DNA from: Aureimonas sp. Leaf427
GTDB taxonomy: Bacteria > Pseudomonadota > Alphaproteobacteria > Rhizobiales > Rhizobiaceae
Direction: 5' to 3'
DNA: 52,285 nt
Assembly (NCBI RefSeq): GCF_001425485.1
Contig: NZ_LMQW01000013.1
Coordinates: forward strand, 1,003-53,287
Positions 17,064 through 24,842 of the stretch are shown here, piece by piece. The notes under the pieces were generated by a model, which was not told the DNA's origin, ran no database searches, and was given only the letters and a program-made list of their open reading frames with translations. The number at the start of each line of letters is the position of its first letter. The stretch's first letter is position 1. Made by a program: the position numbers and the translations under genes.

Positions 17064-17993
17064 ATGAAGAAGAAACAGGATGAAGCCGGGCGCGTCGACA
17101 TCTACGCGCGGATCACCGACCGCATCGTCGCGGATCTGGAAAAGGGCGTCAAACCCTGGATGCAGCCGTGGAGCACGGCGAACGCTTGCCGCCGTATCAC
17201 CCGGCCGGTGCGCCATAACGGCGAGCCCTATTCGGGCATGAATGTCCTCCTCCTCTGGTCGGAAGCCATCGCCCGCGGGTTCTCGTCCCCGGTCTGGATG
17301 ACGTTCAAGCAGGCGATCGAGCTCGGCGCTCATGTCCGCAAGGGCGAGAGCGGCGCCACCGTGGTCTTCGCCAGCCGGTTCAAGAGGACGGAAGGCGACG
17401 GCGCCGGCGGCGAGGTGGAACGGGACATCCCGTTCATGCGCGCCTACACCGTCTTTAACGTCGAGCAGATCGACGAGCTGCCGGAGCGCTATCATGCACC
17501 GGCCCAGCCCGTCCTTGATCCAGTCGCCCGGATCGCACATGCGGACCGCTTCTTCGCCCAGACCGGAGCGGTGATCCGGCACGGCGGCACGAAGGCCTTC
17601 TTCGCGCCGGACGCCGACATCATCCAGATGCCGCCCTTCGAAGTCTTCCGAGACGCGGCCTCCTACGTCGCCGTCCTCAGTCATGAGGCAACCCACTGGA
17701 CGGCACCGGCCCACCGCGTCGGGCGTGATCTCTCGCGCTATCACAAGGATCGCAGCGAACGCGCCCGCGAGGAACTCGTGGCCGAGCTCGGAAGCTGCTT
17801 CCTTTGCGCCGATCTCGGCATCGTGCCGGAACTGGAGCCCCGTGAGGATCATGCGAGCTATCTCGACTCCTGGCTGAAGGTCCTGTCCGGCGACAGAAAG
17901 GCGATCTTCCAAGCGGCCGCTCATGCGCAGCGTGCCGTTTCCTTCCTGCACGGCCTGCAGCCAGCGGCTCGGGAAGAGCGGGAGGCGGCCTGA
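17064..17993 (+). CDS. ardC: ArdC-like antirestriction protein
   Basis: The 309-aa protein has the N-terminal ssDNA-binding ArdC domain (DIYARITDRIVADLEKGVKPW, then GMNVLLLWSEA, MTFKQA and KGESGATVVF) and a C-terminal zincin-like peptidase domain with the metal site SHEATHW near residue 211 and a downstream EELVAELGSCFL Glu. ArdC of plasmid pSa binds single-stranded DNA, protects it from nucleases and restriction, and can travel with the transferred strand. All visible active-site residues are present. It is translationally coupled to a PP-loop ATPase gene (TGATG overlap) and preceded by a 300-base leader. Confidence 0.92.
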   Translation: MKKKQDEAGRVDIYARITDRIVADLEKGVKPWMQPWSTANACRRITRPVRHNGEPYSGMNVLLLWSEAIARGFSSPVWMTFKQAIELGAHVRKGESGATVVFASRFKRTEGDGAGGEVERDIPFMRAYTVFNVEQIDELPERYHAPAQPVLDPVARIAHADRFFAQTGAVIRHGGTKAFFAPDADIIQMPPFEVFRDAASYVAVLSHEATHWTAPAHRVGRDLSRYHKDRSERAREELVAELGSCFLCADLGIVPELEPREDHASYLDSWLKVLSGDRKAIFQAAAHAQRAVSFLHGLQPAAREEREAA

Positions 17994-18943
17994 TGTTTCA
18001 GCCTCCGGCTTTGGCCGGGGGAGGGGAGGGCGCCTCCGCGCCTCCATCTCCTAACCTGCGCGTTCTCAGCCTCGGCGCCGGCGTGCAATCGACGACGCTT
18101 GCGCTGATGGCGGCCCATGGTGAGATCGGGCCGATGCCCGACTGCGCCATCTTCGCCGATACCGGCTGGGAGCCGAAGGCGGTCTACGACCATCTCGCTT
18201 GGCTGATGTCGCCAAACGTCCTGCCGTTTCCGGTCCATATCGTCTCGGCCGTGAACATCCGCTCCAGCCTCATGGAAGCAGCAGGCGGCTAACGCTCGGC
18301 GTCGATTCCGGCCTTCACGAAGATCGTGACGCCGGCGGGGACCGAGGTGTCGGTCCTCGACGAAAACGAGGATGGCGACCTAGTCGAGGTTTCCATACGG
18401 CGCACGGCAACCGAGACGATCTCCATCGGCATGATCCGCCGCCAATGCACGGGCGATTTCAAGATCGTGCCGATCCGCCGGAAGGTCCGCGAGCTTGCGG
18501 GTCTCACGCGCCGGCGCTCGCCCAAGCATCCCGTCGTCGAGCAATGGCTCGGCATTTCGCTGGACGAGGTCGTGCGCATGAAGCCCTCGCGCGAGGCGTG
18601 GCAGGTCAACCGATGGCCGCTGATCGAGCGGCGCATGACCCGGCACGATTGCCTGCGCTGGCTCGACCGGCAGGGCTATCCCCGTCCGCCGAAGAGCGCC
18701 TGCATCGGGTGCCCGTTTCATTCCGACGCCGTCTGGCGGACGATGCGCGACGAGAATCCCGAAGCCTGGTTCGACGCCGTCGCGGTCGATCGGGCCATCC
18801 ACACGGGCCTGCGTGGCATCCGTGGCGAGGTCTACCTGCACCGCTCTGCCGTTCCGCTCGACGAGGCGGACCTCTCCACCGCCGCCGACCGCGGGCAGTT
18901 CGGTCTCTGGCCGAACGAATGCGAGGGAATGTGCGGTGTCTGA
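17993..18943 (+). pseudogene. PP-loop ATPase of the PAPS reductase/DndC-like superfamily with an in-frame ochre stop
   Basis: The N-terminal part holds the PP-loop LSLGAGVQSTTLALMAAHGE and FADTGWEPKAVYDHL. The C-terminal part continues in the same frame after a TAA at 18290-18292 with SASIPAFTKIVTPAG, GMIRRQCTGDFK, KSACIGCPFHSDA and the end CEGMCGV. The conserved Cys residues suggest an iron-sulphur or zinc site. Because both halves are in one frame, a single substitution, not a frameshift, interrupts the gene. In this superfamily the enzymes activate substrates by adenylation (PAPS reductase, DndC for DNA phosphorothioation), but the substrate here is unknown. It overlaps the ardC stop, so it is made together with ArdC. 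A second start (GTG 18326) could give a C-terminal fragment. Confidence 0.8.
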
Positions 18944-19001
18944 TCAAATTTTGCTGAATCACATGAATTACGTATAGTAGGTACTTTCTTGGAGGCCCAC
19001 A

Positions 19002-19253
19002 ATGAAGCAGTTCACCTTTTCCGACGTGAACCGGGCGTCGGGTGAAATCCTCGAAGCCGCGCTCATCGAACCTGTCGCCCTGACCAAACATGGCAAGGAA
19101 AAGCTGGTGATCATGACGGCCGAGCGCTACGGCCAGCTCGTCGGCGATCCGCACACGGTCGCCTATGGATTAAACGACGCTCCTCAATCCGTTTACGACG
19201 AACTCATGACCGGTCTGGACGCCCTGCTTGCCGGCGAAGACCGTCATGCTTGA
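19002..19253 (+). CDS. Phd/YefM-family antitoxin
   Basis: The 83-aa protein MKQFTFSDVNRASGEILEAAL has the Phd/YefM fold: VNRASGEILE, PVALTKHGKEKLVIMTAERY, then an acidic C-terminal toxin-binding part. TTGGAGG stands before the ATG. The following frame codes for its probable toxin, whose start codon at 19246 overlaps this gene's end. Confidence 0.85.
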   Translation: MKQFTFSDVNRASGEILEAALIEPVALTKHGKEKLVIMTAERYGQLVGDPHTVAYGLNDAPQSVYDELMTGLDALLAGEDRHA

Positions 19254-20015
19254 GCCGGCGACATCGTTCGCTTCTACTATCTCTGGAAGCGCCAGGCCGA
19301 CAAGGACGAGGAATCTGGCCGCAAGGCTCGCCCCGTCTGCGTCGTCGTCCAGACACCGAACCGACCTGGAAAGGTCTTCCTGTTTCCGATCACGTTGCAG
19401 CATCCCGATCCTCCACGAGTGAGCCTTGCCATCAGTCCGATGGAGTGCCGCCGCGCCGGGCTCGACTTTCCCTGCTGGATGATCCTGGACGAGTACAATC
19501 GTGTCGATCTCGACAAAGCCTTCGATTTCGAGTCCACCGCATCGATCGGCGCGCTGAGCCATGCCTTCCTGAAGACCGTCGCGGCCGCGATCAGACAAGC
19601 CGCCGCCAGCCGTCCATATCCAGCGTCAATCGCTCCTGACGACCCCGCCCCGACGGCGAGCCTCACGATGTCAGGCGTTCGGGTGCGGATCTGGAGAGCG
19701 AGCGACATCTCTGGTCTCGTTCGCGACCAGGATATGAGAGGCAGAAAACGCGAATCCCGGCGAGCGCGCTTGCGAGGTCAACGCGTTCGAGAGGCTTCCG
19801 CGGCTCTGTTTTCTCCCGCTATGTCCGAATTTCGGCGTCAGCGGTGCGATCGATGGGGATCGAGGTCGGCAGTTGTACGACGGGAGCCAGGGCCTGTACC
19901 AACGATGGCCGCGACACCGGTGGATTTCAGGCCACCGAGGACAGACGCCACGACCGGCATCCCTCCGGTTCCCATGATCGGCGCGCCCCGGCCCGTCCTC
20001 GATGTGTGGGTGTGA
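19246..20015 (+). pseudogene. PemK/MazF-like toxin gene, frameshifted at codon 5
   Basis: The frame after the antitoxin stop reads GDIVRFYYLWKRQADKDE, then GRKARPVCVVVQTPNRPGK and a conserved ECRRAGLDFPCWMILDEYNRV, but it has no start codon. The natural start is ATG CTT GAG CCG at 19246, overlapping the antitoxin; it would join this frame if the GG at 19257-19258 were GGG (LEPGDIVRF). One missing base therefore disconnects start and body. The likely original C-terminus is near 19660; beyond that the open frame to 20015 looks unlike a protein. The assignment to the PemK/MazF-like group rests on the GDIV/RPVCVV pattern and the Phd partner. Confidence 0.6.
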
Positions 20016-20238
20016 CCGCGGGGCGACTTCGTCTCGATCGCCTGACCGCAACGGCCTTCTGCGACTTTCTTCCCCTGCTCGCTGCGCTCGCATTCCTCGC
20101 GGTCCAAGAAAGCCGATCTCGGCCGTCCTTCATTCCATTCCGGCCCCTTCGGGATGCGGTGGCGATCGCCAGCGGTCTTTTACACCCCATCGAGGTCGCG
20201 CAGGGGCGCGGCCCGAGGAAACCAAAAGGATCACGACC

Positions 20239-20550
20239 ATGGCAGTCATCGGCGAATTCACCACCAGCGGCAACACCATTCTGGGCACCGTCCGCACCCT
20301 CACCGTCGGCTTCAAGGCCCGCCTCAACCCCATCGACCGGACCTCGCGCGATGCGCCCGACTTCCGGGTCATGAGCGGCACGGCCGAGGTCGGCGCTGCC
20401 TGGAAGTCCACCTCCAGCGACGGCGAGCCCTACATCTCGGTCAAGCTGGACGATCCGAGCTTCCCGGCCCCGATCACCGCGGCCCTCTGGCCGAGTGAGA
20501 CCGACGGCGACTACGCCCTCGTCTGGTCCCGCCAGAAGCGCGACGGCTGA
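20239..20550 (+). CDS. DUF736 family protein
   Basis: The 103-aa protein MAVIGEFTTSGNTILGTVRT with the central RVMSGTAEVGAAWKSTSSDGE and a C-terminal WSRQKRDG is a clear DUF736 member, a small family almost always found on alphaproteobacterial plasmids and integrative elements. The function is unknown. The start context AAAGGATCACGACC ATG nearly equals that of the 14549 gene. It has a 200-base GC-rich leader in front and a GC hairpin behind. Confidence 0.9.
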   Translation: MAVIGEFTTSGNTILGTVRTLTVGFKARLNPIDRTSRDAPDFRVMSGTAEVGAAWKSTSSDGEPYISVKLDDPSFPAPITAALWPSETDGDYALVWSRQKRDG

Positions 20551-20559
20551 CATCGCAAA

Positions 20560-20583
20560 GGCCTCGCCCGCGAGGGCGGGGCC
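20560..20583 (+). terminator. hairpin after DUF736 gene
   Basis: GGCCTCGCCC and GGGCGGGGCC pair over 10 positions (one U-G pair) around the loop GCGA, 10 bases past the stop. No U tract follows, so it may act as an mRNA end stabiliser rather than a strict terminator. Confidence 0.55.
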
Positions 20584-20618
20584 GCACCTTCACGAGGATC
20601 GGCAACTGGAGCATCGAC

Positions 20619-20810
20619 ATGACCGAGCTTTCCACATCCACCTGCGCTCCCAAAGCCGAGGACATCACCTGCTGGCCCGACGGCGACGGGGCTCATCTAG
20701 GCGAGGTTTGGCGCCGCGCCTTCGATTGGAAATCGGATGATTACGATGTCGTCCTGCTGGAAGACACCGTGCGCCTGCGCGAGCTTGGCATCCTCGACGA
20801 GCTAAGCTGA
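20619..20810 (+). CDS. small conserved hypothetical protein (63 aa)
   Basis: MTELSTSTCAPKAEDITCWP continues with an acidic body and the tail VVLLEDTVRLRELGILDELS. It lies downstream of the DUF736 hairpin on the same strand. An AGGA element lies 20 or more bases upstream and is not well placed. No family is recognised, but the acidic, regular sequence argues against chance. Confidence 0.5.
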   Translation: MTELSTSTCAPKAEDITCWPDGDGAHLGEVWRRAFDWKSDDYDVVLLEDTVRLRELGILDELS

Positions 20811-21154
20811 CCACTGTCGTCCCATCGTTCAGCGGCGACGACGGTCCACCCCTTTGCCCGCCGAGCGATATGACCGCGAATGCTGAACCCGCATCTGGCC
20901 GAGACCATGATCGAGTCCTGAGTGGCGCCGCTTCGCAGCGCGGGGGTGCCGAAGGGTGCCAAACTGGACCTTTCCCTCCCTGATAGAGCGGTAGTGTACG
21001 GCTCGGCGTCGCGCCTCAAGGACGCACGGTTCCCCCAAAATGCTGCGCATTTCGGCTCCCCCATGCGCCGGCTCCGCCGGTCGCGTGCCCGCGATCCTTG
21101 ACCCGCTTCCTTCTCCCACGTCGCCGGACCTCCTTATCAACGAAGGAGCTTCCC
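20811..21154. other. GC-rich leader before the 45-aa gene
   Basis: No protein-coding gene is supported. Several short inverted repeats occur (GCGCCGCTTCGCAGCGCG near 20930 and GCCGGCTCCGCCGG near 21067). The region ends with AAGGAG ahead of the 21155 start. Confidence 0.5.
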
Positions 21155-21292
21155 ATGACCTACGATATCTTCCTCGACATCGCTGAACTGCGCGCCGAAC
21201 TGGCTTCCTGCTATCTCACCAAGCGCGAGCGTGCCGAGAGCGTGAAGCGCCTCGCGATCCTCATCAAGCAGGCGAAGGAGACGGAGGCGTAA
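21155..21292 (+). CDS. small conserved protein (45 aa)
   Basis: MTYDIFLDIAELRAELASCY continues to a short helical protein ending KQAKETEA. A perfect AAGGAG lies 7 bases before the ATG. The longer frame from 21098 is leader sequence. No function is known; the strong ribosome site and 340-base leader mark it as an expressed plasmid gene. Confidence 0.55.
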   Translation: MTYDIFLDIAELRAELASCYLTKRERAESVKRLAILIKQAKETEA

Positions 21293-21390
21293 GCCTCCCT
21301 TCCCATGTCGGGAACGATGCCGCCGGCGGTTGGACGCGCAGTTGTTTGATCCGCGGGATACAGTCACCGGTGCCTTCCGCCGCACGCGCC

Positions 21391-21684
21391 CTAGGCGGCA
21401 TCCCTGTTCCGACCTACAAGCGGAGCGGTCTCCGCCCGCGCTGAGAGGGGGCGGTACCCTCGGCGCTTTTTCTGGAGGAGGAGGTCGAGAAACAGAACGA
21501 CGGCATCCTTTTCGCGCGCGAAGTGATGCACCATCGTCCGCCCTCTCGACCCGATCCGGCCCCAGCGACGCACGAGGCAGACATCGCCGAACAGCGTCGG
21601 TTCGATCGAAAGGGCGTAGTAGCGCGCCATGTTCTTCAATGCGTCCGTACGTTCGATATGGAGGCTGTAGCGCTGAGCGATCAT
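21391..21684 (-). CDS. WGR domain-containing protein
   Basis: The protein consists almost entirely of one WGR domain: SLHIERTDALKNMARYYALS, TLFGDVCLVRRWGRIGSRGR with the name-giving WGR triplet, and a final helix (KDAVVLFLDLLLQKKRRGYRPL). WGR domains occur in PARPs and in some bacterial DNA-linked proteins, where they bind nucleic acid ends. The start MIAQRYSL at 21684 overlaps by ATGA the end of a 32-codon upstream frame; an ATG at 21711 would add 9 residues. Stand-alone WGR proteins of this size are common on rhizobial plasmids. Confidence 0.75.
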   Translation of the reverse strand: MIAQRYSLHIERTDALKNMARYYALSIEPTLFGDVCLVRRWGRIGSRGRTMVHHFAREKDAVVLFLDLLLQKKRRGYRPLSARAETAPLVGRNRDAA

Positions 21685-21986
21685 GCCCGAGAGTCCCGCA
21701 TGTCGGCGCATGCGTCCAACGACAGTTTGGAATCGATGAGGTCGGATCGATTCATCTTCGTGACGAATGTTCGGGTCATCAGGGACTCGCCCCGGTCATT
21801 TATGGGGCGAGGGAGATGGCTTGACACGGCCGCACACCGAACCCGCCGATGCCGGCAGTCCGTTCGATGCCGATCCTCTTCCGAAACGGTCAATATGGCT
21901 TGGCGCGAACCCAAACGTGTGCTCGACCGACGGCGATCGGTGGAAGGAGACCGTCCCGGTCACAAGTGACGGGCAAAGACCGGAAG

Positions 21987-22460
21987 CTACGCCATGTTCA
22001 TTTTCGCAATGGCCACGAGCGAGCGGCGTAGCGCATCGATATCGCTTTCACGAAGGTTTTCGGCGAGCTCCTTCTCCACGGCTTCAACGCGGGCGCGGCA
22101 GGCTTGGAGCAGACTGTGTCCCGATGGCGTCAGGTCGATCTGGAGGATACGACCATGCACCTCGTGGGCGCGCCGCTCGATATGGCCGGCACGTTCTAGG
22201 TTGGCGATGATGACGCTGGTGGTCTGAGGCGTCAGTATAGCTAGACGGGCGAGGTCGGCGTTCGACTGGCCAGGATAAGCCTTCAACATCGTCATCACAG
22301 CGAACTGAGGGGCCGTGATCCCCAAATCTGCGAATTCGCGATCCTGGCGGAGCCTGTAGGCTGCCGCTGCCTGGCGCAGCAGATAGCCGAGATATCCGTC
22401 GTCGCCTCGCTTTCCGACTCCAGCTGCGGGCGGAGTGGGATATTCCTCGCTTGAGCTCAT
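21987..22460 (-). CDS. MarR-family transcriptional regulator
   Basis: The 157-aa protein has the MarR winged-helix layout: GYLLRQAAAAYRLRQDREFADLG, APQFAVMTMLKAYPGQSNADLARL, TPQTTSVIIANLERAGHIERR and a C-terminal dimerisation helix. It is divergent from the NAD-dependent epimerase gene at 22530, and a large inverted repeat fills the space between, so it probably represses both. The inducer is unknown; MarR proteins commonly respond to small phenolic or reactive compounds. Confidence 0.9.
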   Translation of the reverse strand: MSSSEEYPTPPAAGVGKRGDDGYLGYLLRQAAAAYRLRQDREFADLGITAPQFAVMTMLKAYPGQSNADLARLAILTPQTTSVIIANLERAGHIERRAHEVHGRILQIDLTPSGHSLLQACRARVEAVEKELAENLRESDIDALRRSLVAIAKMNMA

Positions 22461-22496
22461 TGTCAGTCCTCTGATATATTGTCAGGGGACTGATAA
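22460..22496. promoter_or_regulatory. inverted-repeat operator between marR and epimerase
   Basis: Two 17-bp arms, 22460-22476 and 22480-22496, are inverted copies with 14 of 17 positions matching (core TCAGTCC ... GGACTGA), separated by 3 bases. The left arm touches the marR start codon. Position and symmetry fit a MarR binding site controlling both genes. Confidence 0.8.
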
Positions 22497-22529
22497 TAGA
22501 TGTTGTGTGGTTAGGAAAGGGTTTGCGAT

Positions 22530-23267
22530 ATGCCAAAGACGATCTTTCTGGCGGGCGCGTCCGGCGCCGTCGGGCGTCGGCTCGTGCCGATGCTTCGATC
22601 GAAGGGGTGGCGTGTCGTCGGGCTCACGCGCAGTCTTGCGAAGTGCGAAGCGCTTACCGCGTTGGGTGCCGAGCCTGTGGTCGCCGACGTATTCGACGCC
22701 GAGGCGCTTCGCAGGGTCGTTGTCGGTGCGGGTCCGACCGTGGTCATCCACCAACTGACCGACCTTCCCCCGAAGCTTGATCCGACGCTCATGGAAGACG
22801 CGACGGCTCGCAACGCCCGCATCCGCGAGGAGGGTACACGTAACCTCGTCGCTGCGGCGATCGAGGCTGGAGCCCGGAGGATCGTCGCGCAAAGCGTGGC
22901 TTTCGCCTACGCCGATGGGCCGTTGCCACATCGCGAGGACGATGCTCTCGCTCTTCAGGCCGCAGGACGCCAAGGAGTTTCCGCTCGTGGCGTGGCAAGC
23001 CTGGAGCGTCAGGTTCTTGACGGACCGCTCGAAGGCTTGGTGCTTCGCTATGGTCGGCTCTATGGATCTGGAACGGGGTTCTATACTGCGGCCGGCACGG
23101 CTTCCGTTCATGTCGATGCCGCAGCCTATGCGGCTGTCCTTGCCGCAGAGCGAGGCGAGAACGGCCTCTACAACATCGCGGAGGACGATAGCGTGGTGTC
23201 CAGCGAGAAAGCGAAACAGCAATGGGGTTGGTCAGCGGCGTGGCGCTACAAGGAGACGGGAACGTGA
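22530..23267 (+). CDS. NAD(P)-dependent epimerase/dehydratase-like (extended SDR) oxidoreductase
   Basis: The 245-aa protein opens with the nucleotide-binding GASGAVGRRLVPMLRSKGW, then VVADVFDAEALRRVV and VVIHQLTDLP, as in atypical extended SDR proteins. The active-site Tyr region of classical members (YxxxK) is not evident (VAFAYADGP is at that place), so it may be a NmrA-like or non-catalytic member. At 245 aa it is shorter than full epimerases (300 or more). It is divergently transcribed from marR, with which it probably forms a stress- or compound-responsive pair. Confidence 0.8.
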   Translation: MPKTIFLAGASGAVGRRLVPMLRSKGWRVVGLTRSLAKCEALTALGAEPVVADVFDAEALRRVVVGAGPTVVIHQLTDLPPKLDPTLMEDATARNARIREEGTRNLVAAAIEAGARRIVAQSVAFAYADGPLPHREDDALALQAAGRQGVSARGVASLERQVLDGPLEGLVLRYGRLYGSGTGFYTAAGTASVHVDAAAYAAVLAAERGENGLYNIAEDDSVVSSEKAKQQWGWSAAWRYKETGT

Positions 23268-23319
23268 ATCCTAAGCTTCGTTCTATTGCACGCGCTTTTC
23301 CTCGTCGAACGAACGGGTG

Positions 23320-24069
23320 TCAGATGGAAGCGCCACCGTCGATGACGATATCCTGACCGACGACATAAGCGGCGGCATCGGAGGCCAGCCAGATCGCGGT
23401 CGCGGCTATTTCCTGCGGGCGTGCGACGCGCTTCGACGGATTGGTCAGTGCGATCCGTCCGTCCCGTGCGGCTCGATCCTCACCGGGCCGCAGCGACATG
23501 GGCGTATCGACGGGACCGGGGCAGAGGCAATTGATCCGAATTCCGAAGGGTAGGGCTTCGACCGCGGCGGTGCGGCTGAGCGAACTGACGGCTGCCTTGG
23601 ATGCCGCATAGGCACCCATCGCGGGCCGGACGAGCCTGGCGCCGATATTGGAGCCGATATTGACGATCGTGCCCCCGCCGCTCGCCTTCATGGTACGGAT
23701 CTCGTGCTTCATCGAAAGCCACAGGCCGAACGTGTTGACCGACAGCACGCGCTGGAAGGCATCGGCCTCCATCTCGTCGAGGGCACCGGACGCGATCGTT
23801 CCGGCCGCATTCACCGCTACGTCGAGGCGGTCGATACCGTCGAACACACGGGCCATGGCCGCCTCGTCGGTGATATCCGCCACCACGCTGCGTGCGTCTC
23901 CGCCCGTGTCACGAACAATTTCTGCCGTATCTTCCAACTCGGCTTTTCGTCGACCGACAAGAAGGAGCTTTGCGCCCTCTCGCGCAAAGGCTGTCGCGAT
24001 GCTGCGGCCGATGCCGCCACCTACTCCGGTCACAAGGACGAACCGTCTAGGAAAAAGCGACAGGGTCAT
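23320..24069 (-). CDS. SDR-family oxidoreductase
   Basis: The 249-aa protein is a classical short-chain dehydrogenase: cofactor motif TGVGGGIGRS near residue 14, NAAG near 86, Ser in NIGSNIGA near 136, YAASK near 153, and the end WLASDAAAYVVGQDIVIDGG. The Arg-rich position after the first strand (VGRRK) suggests NADP(H). The substrate cannot be told. It is divergent from the tetR gene at 24165, its likely regulator, and convergent with the epimerase gene. Confidence 0.9.
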   Translation of the reverse strand: MTLSLFPRRFVLVTGVGGGIGRSIATAFAREGAKLLLVGRRKAELEDTAEIVRDTGGDARSVVADITDEAAMARVFDGIDRLDVAVNAAGTIASGALDEMEADAFQRVLSVNTFGLWLSMKHEIRTMKASGGGTIVNIGSNIGARLVRPAMGAYAASKAAVSSLSRTAAVEALPFGIRINCLCPGPVDTPMSLRPGEDRAARDGRIALTNPSKRVARPQEIAATAIWLASDAAAYVVGQDIVIDGGASI

Positions 24070-24136
24070 GCCGTTTCCTTTTCTGTTATGATCGGCACAG
24101 AACTACGGCACTGGCGAAGCGCTGTCGAGGATTATA

Positions 24137-24148
24137 TGTCAATCGACA
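24137..24148. promoter_or_regulatory. TetR operator candidate
   Basis: TGTC-AATC-GACA forms a small inverted repeat in the divergent space between the SDR gene and tetR, 17 bases before the tetR start. It is short, so it is only a candidate. Confidence 0.4.
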
Positions 24149-24164
24149 CAGAAATGGGTTCCAT

Positions 24165-24755
24165 ATGGCAGAGCGAGGGCGACCGCGTCGCTTCGACCGA
24201 ACCGAGGTCCTGGACCGTGCGCTTATGGCGTTCTGGCGGAATGGTTATGAGGCGACCTCTATGGCGGATTTGGTCGAGGCGATGGGCATCAACTCGCCCA
24301 GTATCTACGCCGCCTACGGCTCGAAGGAGGCGCTGTTTTCCGAGGCAGTTCATCGCTATCGCACCCATCATGCCGCCGGCTTGCTTGATGCGCTGAACGG
24401 GGCGCCGGATGCAGTGAGCGGCCTGGCGGCCATGTTCGAGGCGGCGATCGATCTCTTCACCCGGCCCGGCCATCCGAAGGGATGTTTCATCGTTGCGGCG
24501 GCGGGAGGCAACGCGCCAGAGGCGGCCACGATACAGGCGGAGCTCGCGGGACTGCGCCGGGAGCGAAGCGACGAGATCGCTGCACGGATCGAGCGGGACG
24601 GTGCAGAGGGGCGGCTGCGGCCGCGATACCCGGCGCAGCCTCTGGCGGACATGTATGCGGCGATCCTTCAGGGAATCTCCATCGCCGCCCGCGATGGTGT
24701 ATCGAAGTCGCGGCTGTCCGAGCTCTATAGGCCCTCACTGGTTCTGCTTGGATAG
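24165..24755 (+). CDS. TetR-family transcriptional regulator
   Basis: The 196-aa protein has an N-terminal TetR helix-turn-helix (RTEVLDRALMAFWRNGYEAT, then NSPSIYAAYGSKEALFSEAV) and a C-terminal ligand domain with GCFIVAAAGGNAPEA, typical of the AcrR-like subgroup that controls neighbouring oxidoreductases. It is divergent from the SDR gene, and probably represses it until an unknown ligand binds. Confidence 0.9.
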   Translation: MAERGRPRRFDRTEVLDRALMAFWRNGYEATSMADLVEAMGINSPSIYAAYGSKEALFSEAVHRYRTHHAAGLLDALNGAPDAVSGLAAMFEAAIDLFTRPGHPKGCFIVAAAGGNAPEAATIQAELAGLRRERSDEIAARIERDGAEGRLRPRYPAQPLADMYAAILQGISIAARDGVSKSRLSELYRPSLVLLG

Positions 24756-24842
24756 TCTGTTGCGTTCGTCCGAAGCGAAGATGCCGTCGTCGCGGCAAGC
24801 ACCGCAGAGAAGGGGCGAAACCGGCCGCTTGACGAACAATCG

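Noticed and set aside
16755-18047. Upstream part of the 696-codon minus-strand frame
   Set aside because: This part is antisense to ardC and its leader; only the portion from 16754 downward could be a gene.
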